The position numbers and the translations under genes were made by a program. Under the pieces are notes generated by a model. It did no database searches. It saw only the letters and a program-made list of their open reading frames with translations, and was not told the origin of the DNA. Source: an uncultured Azohydromonas sp. (GTDB lineage Bacteria; Pseudomonadota; Gammaproteobacteria; Burkholderiales; Burkholderiaceae_C). From it: DNA of 26,900 nt. Location: NCBI RefSeq assembly GCF_937926365.1, contig NZ_CALAOH010000143.1:1-26900 (forward strand), in the 5' to 3' direction. Below, piece by piece: positions 1 to 6,325 of the stretch (positions are counted from its first letter, which is position 1; each line of letters starts with the position of its first letter).

Positions 1-137
1 TCAGCCACCCTTCCGAACGCCCACGCTTATCGGCTGTATGTTTTTAAAGAGCTTCAACCTTTGATTCACCTCAACCAAACCGCGCCGCGGTACCCCGCGC
101 CATTCGCTTGCTTCGGTTCGCTGCGTCGTTCAGCGAA
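1..137 (-). other. rRNA operon leader (boxA and upstream hairpin), 16S gene off the left edge
   Basis: Read on the minus strand, 52 to 41 is GCTCTTTAAAAA, a boxA antitermination element, followed by a stretch containing GCGTGGGCGTTC (about 30-19) that resembles the 16S leader of Burkholderiales and the E. coli rrn leader. Upstream of boxA a perfect 7-bp hairpin (117-123 with 131-137, loop 124-130) sits where rrn leaders carry their boxB-type hairpin, and a second small stem lies at 86-99. In known systems boxA recruits NusB/NusE to prevent premature termination of rRNA transcription. The 16S gene itself is not in the window. The assignment rests on motif memory and the order hairpin then boxA. 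Confidence 0.8.
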
Positions 138-144
138 GAATTGA

Positions 145-173
145 ATTCTGACATAAGGGAAAACCCTAGTCAA
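145..173 (-). promoter_or_regulatory. Candidate rRNA operon promoter
   Basis: On the minus strand TTGACT (173-168) is separated by exactly 17 bp from CAGAAT (150-145), a good sigma-70 pair. The next bases upstream (about 190-180) are A/T-rich, as in an UP element. Transcription would start near 138 and run into the boxA leader about 86 nt downstream, the usual rrn layout. Confidence 0.65.
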
Positions 174-586
174 CTGCCGGGCTATTTTGCAACCACCTTG
201 CGTCGCGTTTGCGACAAGCTTTGCCGGCTTCGCTCCGCCTGCCGCGCCAATTCCATGCGCGACCTCCGGACCCGCCCACCAAAAGCCTTGGCCGAGTCGC
301 CGGCCCCAATTGGAACCGACCACACCGAATTCAAGACCCCGGAAGGAGAAAACTCGCTCTAATTTCGCACCGCCGGCTTTTGCGCCGGCCCTGCAATCTC
401 AAGCTCGTTTGCGAGGGTGCGAAGTATACGCACTTGCGGGGGAGTACGCAAGCGCGGGATGGACAAAATTCAACAAGCCTTTCCGCGGCGACGCACAGCA
501 GTTCCTTCCAAGAGCGCCACCCTGCCCCGTTGGTGACCCCCTGGACGCGGATCTCTGGCGCCCCAGCTCACTCACGGCTACGTTCA

Positions 587-600
587 TGCATTTTAGTGCA
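587..600. promoter_or_regulatory. TGCA-N6-TGCA palindrome upstream of boxB
   Basis: TGCA (587-590) and TGCA (597-600) are separated by 6 bp, 166 bp before the boxB start. A degenerate copy (TGCA-N6-TGCC) lies at 724-737 in the presumed 5' leader. From memory, TGCA palindromes with about this spacing are binding sites of the BzdR/BoxR family of benzoyl-CoA-responsive repressors. No regulator gene is present here, so this is inference. Confidence 0.4.
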
Positions 601-604
601 GCCT

Positions 605-640
605 GTAACGCAATCCAGTCGTTACCGCACCGACGTAACG
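605..640. promoter_or_regulatory. Three alternating GTAACG half-sites at 15-bp spacing
   Basis: GTAACG at 605-610, its reverse complement CGTTAC at 620-625, and GTAACG again at 635-640 form two overlapping inverted repeats (6-N9-6), each half-site starting exactly 15 bp after the last. This arrangement looks like a multi-dimer operator. It lies between the rRNA promoter and boxB, nearer boxB. The cognate regulator is unknown. Confidence 0.4.
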
Positions 641-765
641 CTGAAATCGAAGCGCGCCAAACACTGACGCAGATCAAAAATCACACTGGTTTACGCACAA
701 TACTTCACGTTGCTGAGCAGACATGCATTGTTCTGCCGGCCACAGTACACGTCAGGAGACAGCCC

Positions 766-2253
766 ATGAGTACCGACAGCTTGGTCGAAGCCCCCGAGTC
801 CGTCCGCAGCGACGCCTTCGTGGAGGTGAACTACGCCGACCTCATTCCGAACAACGTCGATCTGGCCTCGGACCGGCAGTTGCAGCGCGCGCTGGAGGCG
901 TGGCAGCCCAACTACGTCGACTGGTGGAAGGAGATGGGGCCAGAGGGCTTTCAGGAGGCGGACGTCTACCTGCGCACTGCCGTGGGCGTGGACCCGGCCG
1001 GCTGGGCCAAGTTCGGCTACGTGAAGATGCCCGAGTACCGCTGGGGCATCCTGCTGGCGCCCAAGGTGGAAGGCCGCACCATCCCCTGCGGGCGCCACAA
1101 GGGCCAGCCCGCCTGGCAGGAAGTCCCGGGCGAGTACCGCTCGCTGCTGCGCCGCCTGATCGTCGTGCAGGCCGACACCGAGCCCGCCTCCGTGGAGCAG
1201 CAGCGCTACCTGGGCGCCACGGCACCATCCCTCTACGACATGCGCAACCTGTTCCAGGTCAACGTCGAGGAAGGCCGCCACCTGTGGGCCATGGTGTATT
1301 TGCTGGTGAAGTACTTCGGCCGCGACGGCCGCGACGAGGCGCAGGCGCTGCTGGAGCGCCGCAGTGGGCAGCAGGACAACCCGCGCATCCTGGGCGCCTT
1401 CAACGAGAAGACGCCGGACTGGCTGTCCTTCTTCATGTTCACCTATTTCACCGACCGCGACGGGAAGATGCAGCTCGCCGCGCTGGCCGAAAGCGGCTTC
1501 GACCCGCTCTCGCGCAGCTGCCGCTTCATGCTGACCGAGGAGGCGCACCACCTCTTCGTCGGCGAGACCGGCGTGGGCCGCACCATCGAGGCCACCTGCG
1601 CCGCGATGAAGAAGGCCGGCATCACCGATCCCCACGACACCGAGGCCATCCGCAAGCTGGGCGTGGTGGACCTGCCGCTGCTGCAGCGCAAGGCCAATTT
1701 CCACATGTCCGTGACGCGTGATCTGTTCGGCTCGGAGATCTCCAGCAACGCCGCCGAGGCCTTCAGCGCCGGGCTCAAGGGGCGCTTCAACGAGACGCAG
1801 ATCGCCGACGACCACCAACTGCAGGACGCCACCTACCCGGTGATGCGCGTGGTGGATGGCGAGATCGTCACCGAGCAGGTACCGGCGCTGCGCGCCATCA
1901 ACAGCCGCCTGCTGGACGACTACATCGCCGACTGCCAGGGCGGCATCGACCGCTGGAATCGCATCATCGAGAAGGCCGGCATCGACTTCCGCCTCACGCA
2001 GCCGCACAAGGGCTTCAACCGCCGCATCGGCGAGTTCGCCGGCCAGCACGTCAGCCCCGCCGGCGAGGTGCTGGGCGCGCAAGCGTGGGCGGCACGGAAG
2101 GACGAGTGGCTGCCCAACGCGGAAGACCTGCAATTCATCGCCTCGCTGATGCAGCCCTGCCACGGCAGCGGCGAGTACGCCAGCTGGATCGCGCCGCCGC
2201 GCATGGGCATCAACAAGCAGCCGGTGGACTACGAGTACGTCAAGATTGCTTGA
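766..2253 (+). CDS. boxB: Benzoyl-CoA 2,3-epoxidase, oxygenase subunit BoxB
   Basis: This 495-residue protein matches BoxB along its full length. BoxB is the diiron oxygenase that, with the reductase BoxA, turns benzoyl-CoA into the 2,3-epoxide in the aerobic hybrid benzoate pathway in the cytoplasm. The six diiron ligands known from Azoarcus evansii BoxB are found at a constant offset of 19: E139, E169, H172, D230, E259 and H262 (in EPAS, EEGRH, TDRDG and TEEAHH). The start at 766 has an AGGAG ribosome site at 754-758. The reading frame stays open far upstream, but that part has no family similarity. The N-terminus is about 19 residues longer than the reference. boxA, boxC and a benzoate-CoA ligase are absent from the window, so the gene stands alone beside an rRNA operon. 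Identity is very secure. Confidence 0.95.
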   Translation: MSTDSLVEAPESVRSDAFVEVNYADLIPNNVDLASDRQLQRALEAWQPNYVDWWKEMGPEGFQEADVYLRTAVGVDPAGWAKFGYVKMPEYRWGILLAPKVEGRTIPCGRHKGQPAWQEVPGEYRSLLRRLIVVQADTEPASVEQQRYLGATAPSLYDMRNLFQVNVEEGRHLWAMVYLLVKYFGRDGRDEAQALLERRSGQQDNPRILGAFNEKTPDWLSFFMFTYFTDRDGKMQLAALAESGFDPLSRSCRFMLTEEAHHLFVGETGVGRTIEATCAAMKKAGITDPHDTEAIRKLGVVDLPLLQRKANFHMSVTRDLFGSEISSNAAEAFSAGLKGRFNETQIADDHQLQDATYPVMRVVDGEIVTEQVPALRAINSRLLDDYIADCQGGIDRWNRIIEKAGIDFRLTQPHKGFNRRIGEFAGQHVSPAGEVLGAQAWAARKDEWLPNAEDLQFIASLMQPCHGSGEYASWIAPPRMGINKQPVDYEYVKIA

Positions 2254-2274
2254 GGCAACGCCTCGGCGGCGTCA

Positions 2275-2305
2275 GGCGGCGGCCGGCGCACCGGCCTGCG
2301 CCGCC
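2275..2305. terminator. GC-rich stem-loop between convergent genes
   Basis: GGCCGG (2281-2286) pairs with CCGGCC (2291-2296) across a 4-nt loop. The stem is extended by GGCGGC (2275-2280) with GCCGCC (2300-2305) past a 3-nt bulge. It lies between the boxB stop and the stop of the opposing small gene. There is no T-run on either side, so termination is only probable. Confidence 0.45.
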
Positions 2306-2306
2306 C

Positions 2307-2405
2307 TCACAACAGCCAGATCAGGCCCAGCACCACGGCCGTGCCCAGCAGCGACACCAGGATCGAGCCCAGGCAGCCGAGCTTGTTGGAAAAGAAGATG
2401 AACAC
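2307..2405 (-). CDS. Small single-span membrane protein, 32 residues
   Basis: A GTG codon at 2405 is preceded by GGGAG (minus strand, 2417-2413) with 7-nt spacing and opens a 32-codon frame. The product starts with a short FIFFSNK segment, followed by LGCLGS and a hydrophobic helix to the end (LVSLLGTAVVLGLIWLL). One transmembrane segment is evident. Similar very short proteins with an FSN-x-LGCLGS pattern are, from memory, common and uncharacterised in several bacterial phyla. The frame can be extended upstream to 2513, but that extension lacks a good ribosome site and its composition looks like random GC-rich coding. The gene is convergent with boxB. Function is unknown. Confidence 0.55.
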   Translation of the reverse strand: MFIFFSNKLGCLGSILVSLLGTAVVLGLIWLL

Positions 2406-2716
2406 GGCGGCACTCCCGGCAGCTTGAGCGAAGCCCTGGCGCCAGGCGGGCGGCGCGTGGAGAGGGCCAGTCGCGGATGGCTGCGCCAGAGCAAGGCGCA
2501 CGCCTTGTTCCACGGCAATGCTCCAGCCTGAAACAGGCTACCCTGCACTTCAGGCTATTTCTGCACCCCGGTGCGGCAATGAATGCAATCCCGCGTCCAC
2601 GCGGAAGCTGCGTCGTGGGCGGCGTGCCGAGGCGCCAGGGCGGACGCACGCCGCGAAGTGCCGGTTGAAAGGCTGGCAAGCGCCTTGCACATGGGAATCA
2701 GGATGGTGAAACCGCG
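2406..2716. other. Intergenic region with alternative hairpins
   Basis: No convincing gene is seen. AGCCTGAA (2525-2532) can pair either with CAGGCT at 2534-2539 (AGCCTG part only) or with TTCAGGCT at 2549-2556. The region must hold divergent promoters for the small membrane protein and the host-attachment gene, but no clear -35/-10 pair was identified. Confidence 0.3.
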
Positions 2717-3253
2717 ATGAATACCGACCTGATCTTGATTGCCAACGCCAGCGAGGCCCGGCTGCTGACGCGCTCGACCGAGGATGCCGACCTGGTGGTG
2801 CTCGACACCGTGCTGCGCACCGCGAACCTGCCCCCGGCCGAGGCCCGCCGCCCCCGGACGAACCGGCTCGTCTTCGAGGAAGGCGAGCTGCGCGTGGAGC
2901 GCGCGTCCGCCGGGCCGCTGGACCCGCTGCGCCGGCGCATGCGCCAGTTCGCCGCCGTGGTGGCACGCCGCTTCGAGCGGGAGCTGTCCGAGCACCGCTT
3001 CGACCGCGTGGTGCTGTGCGCCGCCTGTCCCTTCCTCAGCGAGCTCATGCGCCAGCTCAGCCCGGCGCTGAAGAAGACGCTGCGGGCGGTGGTCGATGCC
3101 GACATCTCCGATCTGGCGCTGCCCGAGGCCACGCGCCGTATCGAGCAGGCGCTCGACAGCGCGGACCAGGCCTTGCGGCAGGGCGAGGCACCGCACCGCC
3201 ACGCCCGGCCGCCGCGCGGCACGGCGCGGCTGCTGGCCAGTGCGGCGGCCTGA
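2717..3253 (+). CDS. Host-attachment protein (bacterial release-factor-like family)
   Basis: The 178-residue protein opens with a beta strand and a NASEARLL segment, then LLTRSTEDADLVVL. This is the pattern of the host-attachment protein family (AtsE-like, Pfam Host_attach), which belongs to the bacterial archaeo-eukaryotic release-factor superfamily. Later signatures are FAAVVARRFERELSEH (about residues 77-92), the RVVLCAACPFLSELMRQL core strand-helix (about 96-113) and a DISDL segment near 128-132. The family name comes from an Agrobacterium attachment locus; its biochemical role is not established. A weak AGGA lies about 13 nt before the ATG. The gene is monocistronic, since a strong terminator follows. 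The last 25 residues are rich in R, H and A and probably disordered. Confidence 0.75.
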   Translation: MNTDLILIANASEARLLTRSTEDADLVVLDTVLRTANLPPAEARRPRTNRLVFEEGELRVERASAGPLDPLRRRMRQFAAVVARRFERELSEHRFDRVVLCAACPFLSELMRQLSPALKKTLRAVVDADISDLALPEATRRIEQALDSADQALRQGEAPHRHARPPRGTARLLASAAA

Positions 3254-3430
3254 AGCCCGGCCTTCGGCGTGCCGCGGCATGTTCTTGCGGTGCGGGACCC
3301 GGTGCCTGCTCCGGGCCGGCGGCTCGGCCGCCGCATCGCCCGTGTCCGTGCAGCAATGACCACCCACGGTCACCTATGCGACATGGCTGCCAGCCTGCCC
3401 CGTGTCACTTGGCGCACAATGCGCGACCCG

Positions 3431-3465
3431 TCCGCGGCCTTGAAGCCAAGGCCGCGGATTCTTTT
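3431..3465 (+). terminator. Rho-independent terminator after the host-attachment gene
   Basis: A perfect 11-bp stem (3431-3441 with 3448-3458) closes a 6-nt loop and is followed by TTCTTTT. This is a textbook terminator. It lies 178 nt after the host-attachment stop and only 34 nt before the next start codon, so it could also act as an attenuator for the NYN gene if that gene's promoter lies upstream of it. Confidence 0.8.
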
Positions 3466-3499
3466 AAACCCTTAACCCATTGTCCCAATAACTTTCTTC

Positions 3500-4447
3500 A
3501 TGTTCGCCAACACTCAGAAACTCTCGCGCATCGGCATTTTCTACGACGGCAACTATTTCCGGCGCGTCAGCAATTTCTACTCCAATTCCCACCCGCGCAG
3601 AGCCAGAATCAGCATCGAGGGGCTGCACAATTTCATCCGGGCCCGCGTAGCCCGCGAAGAAGAAACCGATATCAAATTCACGCAGATCGTTGACGCCCAT
3701 TATTTCAAGGGCCGTTTCAAGGCCCGCGAGGCCGAGGAGCGCGACATCCTGTACCAGGAGCGCTCCTTCGAGGACGTGCTGATGTACGAGGGCGTCACCA
3801 CCCACTTCCTGCCCAAGGGCCGCGACGGCGAGAAAGGCATCGACGTCTGGCTGGCGCTGGAAGCCTTCGAGATGGCGATCTACAAGCGCTTCGACGTGCT
3901 GGCGCTGATCGCGGCGGACGGCGACTTCCTGCCGCTGGTGCGCAAGCTCAACACCCTGGGCACGCGCGTGATGGTGCTGGGCTGGGATTTCTCCTTCACC
4001 GACAACAACGGCATCCTGCGCGAAACCCGCACCTCGCAGATGCTGCTCAACGAGGTCACCTACCCGGTGCGCATGGACGAGGTGATCGACGATCCGGCCC
4101 ATGAAAACAACCCGATCGTGAACGCCTTGTTCCACCGCCCCGAATATCGGCCCGCGCCGGTCTTCTCACCCGCACCCACGCCCGCGCCGGTGGTCAGCGC
4201 CATGCCTGCGGTGCAGCCGGAAATCGGCGCCATCCAGCACGGTCGTATTGCCAATCTCAAGGAAACCTACGGCTTCATCACGCCGGATACCGGCGGGGAC
4301 AATATCTTCTTCCCCTTCAGCTCGCTGCCTCCGGGCGACGCCCAGAAACTCCGCCAGGGCATGCGCGTGTCCTTCGAATACACCATGGGCGACCGCGGGC
4401 CGATCGCGCCCAAGGTTTGGATCCTGGTGAACCAGGACGCGGTGTAA
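3500..4447 (+). CDS. NYN-domain nuclease fused to a cold-shock-like domain
   Basis: Residues about 10-190 form a NYN/PIN-like nuclease domain. They contain the IGIFYDGNYF strand with D16 and N18, D114 in GIDVWLALE, and AADGDF with D139 and D141, which together give the expected acidic metal-binding cluster. A proline-rich linker (about 213-240, PAPVFSPAPTPAP) leads to a C-terminal OB-fold domain of cold-shock type (about 245-310) with an RNP1-like YGFI and an RNP2-like NIFFPF. NYN proteins are predicted metal-dependent ribonucleases and cold-shock domains bind single-stranded RNA, so an RNA-processing enzyme with its own RNA-binding module is the likely role. No Shine-Dalgarno sequence precedes the ATG (the upstream bases are CCAATAACTTTCTTC). 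Substrate is unknown. Confidence 0.8.
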   Translation: MFANTQKLSRIGIFYDGNYFRRVSNFYSNSHPRRARISIEGLHNFIRARVAREEETDIKFTQIVDAHYFKGRFKAREAEERDILYQERSFEDVLMYEGVTTHFLPKGRDGEKGIDVWLALEAFEMAIYKRFDVLALIAADGDFLPLVRKLNTLGTRVMVLGWDFSFTDNNGILRETRTSQMLLNEVTYPVRMDEVIDDPAHENNPIVNALFHRPEYRPAPVFSPAPTPAPVVSAMPAVQPEIGAIQHGRIANLKETYGFITPDTGGDNIFFPFSSLPPGDAQKLRQGMRVSFEYTMGDRGPIAPKVWILVNQDAV

Positions 4448-4478
4448 TACAGGTCCGACCAAGTTCCCGAACGCCGAA

Positions 4479-4551
4479 CGCCCGTTCGTGCTGACCCTTC
4501 GATACCTCGGGGCAGGGTGCACCCTGCGGCGCATCGAAGTACGAATGGGCG
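4479..4551. repeat. REP-like palindromic element, larger copy
   Basis: Outer arms CGCCCGTTCGT (4479-4489) and its near complement (4541-4551) enclose inner complementary parts around CTTCGAT and a perfect 16-bp palindrome at 4512-4527. The sequence resembles the CGTTCGTGCTGAG...TCGAAG-type palindromes scattered between genes in Comamonadaceae. It lies just after the NYN gene, between convergent genes, where such elements often act as mRNA ends. Confidence 0.6.
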
Positions 4552-4575
4552 CGGCGGCCCGCCGCGCAGTTGAGG

Positions 4576-4606
4576 CCGTTCATCCTTGAAATCTCAGGAC
4601 GAATGG
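4576..4606. repeat. REP-like palindromic element, short copy
   Basis: CCGTTCATCCT (4576-4586) and AGGACGAATGG (4596-4606) form an 11-bp inverted repeat with two mismatches. On the minus strand it reads CCATTCGTCCTGAGA, the same family as the neighbouring larger element. It lies downstream of the MFS gene, which runs toward it. Confidence 0.6.
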
Positions 4607-4671
4607 AATGCGGGTTTGAAAACTGCAGGGGACCCGTATAAGCCATCCCGGCGGGCCGTTCGGCGCGGCGC

Positions 4672-5892
4672 TCACAGCCGCCGCGCCAAGCGCCACGCCA
4701 GCAACAGCCCCGCCGAAGCCAGCGCGCCCGTGGCGGCCCAGGTCCAGTGCCAGCCGCCCACTCGCGTCGCCAGCCAGGACACCAGCGGCGGCCCGGCGAA
4801 CTGGCCCAGCGCAGACCACTGCTGCACCCAGCCCACCGTGGTGGACACGGCCTGCTCGTTGGGCGCCAGCCGCACGGCCAGCGAGAACAGCGCCGCCGGG
4901 ATCACCCCGCCCACCATCGAGAACAACAGCACCGCCACGTAGCGCAAGGCCGGCGGCAGGCCCGCGTCGGCCGGCCCGGCAAAGGCGGCCCCGGCTGTCA
5001 GCGCCATCACCACGAAGCCCAGCACCAGCAGCCGCGTGGGCGCCACGCCGCGCTGCAGCGCCCGGCCCGAGGCGATGTTGCCCACCATGTTCACCGCCGC
5101 CACCAGCGCCGTGAGCACGCCGGCCAGGCCCGCCGGCACGCCGGAGTGCGCGTAGATCGCAGGCAGGAAGCCCACCACCGCCAGCCACTGGCTCGAATAG
5201 GCCGCGAAGGTCGCCGCCACCAGCCAGGGTCCGGCGCTGCCGAGCGTGTGCCGCAGCCGGCCCCACAAGGCCTGCAAACCCGCGGACGGCCCCGCCGGCG
5301 CCAGCGCCGGGACGGCGCGCGTGAGCCACCAGGCCATCGCCGCCGAGGCTGCCGCCACCATGAGCCACCAGCCGCGCCAGCCCAGCGCGGCAATGAGCGC
5401 CGGCCCGCTCAGCAGCGCCAGCGCCGTGCCCAGCGGCATGTAGGTGCCCCACAAGCCCAGCACCGCGTTCACGCGCTGCGGCGGCACCAACTGGCGCAGC
5501 AGCCCGGGCCCGGGCAGCACCGCCAGCAGGAATCCCAGCCCTTCCACGGCCCGCAGCGCCAGCAGTGGCACGGCCCCGTCCACCAGGGCCCCCAGCGCAC
5601 TGGCCAGCGCCAGGATGCCCAGCCCCAGCGCCATGCTGCGCCGCAGCCCCAGGCCGTCCGCCAGCGCGCCGAAGGCGCAGCCCGCGGCCATGCCGGCCAG
5701 TTGCACCAGCGACAACAGGAAGCCCGCCTGCACCAGCGTCAGCCCCAGCGCCTGCTGTAGCGCGGGAATCGCCGGCGGCAGCTTGCCCACGTGCAGCGCG
5801 GCGCACACGCCGGCCAGGAGCACGACGCTTTCGGGGGCGAGGCGGGCGCGGGATCGGATGGAGGCGGGGGCAGAGGCGGGGGTAAAGCTCAT
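4672..5892 (-). CDS. MFS transporter, CynX/NimT-like
   Basis: The 406-residue protein is an integral membrane protein with about 12 hydrophobic helices. It carries the loop 2-3 signature of the major facilitator superfamily (FGALADGLGLRRSMALG, after helix 2) and a helix 5 with LGLWGTYMPLGTALALLSG. This resembles the CynX/NimT branch and other small-solute exporters, but the substrate cannot be deduced. The ATG at 5892 gives the usual family length. An in-frame ATG at 6015 would add 41 residues that are arginine- and glycine-rich and not membrane-like, although a weak AGGA precedes it. The start is therefore uncertain. The gene is divergent from the diguanylate cyclase and convergent with the NYN gene. 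Confidence 0.75.
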   Translation of the reverse strand: MSFTPASAPASIRSRARLAPESVVLLAGVCAALHVGKLPPAIPALQQALGLTLVQAGFLLSLVQLAGMAAGCAFGALADGLGLRRSMALGLGILALASALGALVDGAVPLLALRAVEGLGFLLAVLPGPGLLRQLVPPQRVNAVLGLWGTYMPLGTALALLSGPALIAALGWRGWWLMVAAASAAMAWWLTRAVPALAPAGPSAGLQALWGRLRHTLGSAGPWLVAATFAAYSSQWLAVVGFLPAIYAHSGVPAGLAGVLTALVAAVNMVGNIASGRALQRGVAPTRLLVLGFVVMALTAGAAFAGPADAGLPPALRYVAVLLFSMVGGVIPAALFSLAVRLAPNEQAVSTTVGWVQQWSALGQFAGPPLVSWLATRVGGWHWTWAATGALASAGLLLAWRLARRL

Positions 5893-6325
5893 CGGGCCAT
5901 TGTGCAAGGCCGTTGCTCCGGCCCCGGCGGCCCGACTCAGCCGCGGAACCGCCCGGGAAGCCGTCCCGGACGGAGACCCCGGGGCAAAAGCTTCCCGGGA
6001 GCGGACGTTGCTCATGGAGCCCGATCCTGCTCCAGCACAAGTTCTTCACTGTGTAGAGCAAGCGTGGGAGGCAGGGGTCCGGCCGGATTTCCCGTCAACG
6101 ACGGACCAGCGTCCCGCCCTCCCGCCCGGCAGCGGCGGCGGGGGACCGCAACGGGCGGGGATGCCGCGTGCAATATGACGCGTTCCGTTCGCGGACGGCC
6201 CGCAGCCGGCGCATTGGGGCCGCGGCGGCATGCGGACAATCGGATGCGAAGTCACTGAAGTACCCGATCCAATACCAATGGCGAATGCAACCGTGGCCAC
6301 AGGCTGAACACGCGATGGATGGGAC
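5893..6325. other. Divergent intergenic region with a 10-bp inverted repeat
   Basis: No gene is supported here. A perfect inverted repeat, CCCGGGAAGC (5952-5961) and GCTTCCCGGG (5990-5999), lies 60-107 bp before the MFS start and would fold in that gene's leader. The stretch 6240-6325, less GC-rich than its surroundings, probably holds the promoter of the diguanylate cyclase, but no clear box pair was found. Confidence 0.3.

Noticed and set aside
587..600. NtrC-type nitrogen regulator site
   Set aside because: The NtrC consensus has a longer gap between the TGCA ends and extra conserved bases; the 6-bp spacing does not fit.
187..765. In-frame upstream extension of boxB
   Set aside because: The frame is open, but its product has no BoxB similarity, while the start at 766 has a proper ribosome site and fits the family N-terminus.
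691..2163. Long minus-strand open frame (490 codons) opposite boxB
   Set aside because: It is exactly antisense to a certain boxB gene, its product is a low-complexity mix of H, G, V, R and L, and it matches no family; a product of high GC.
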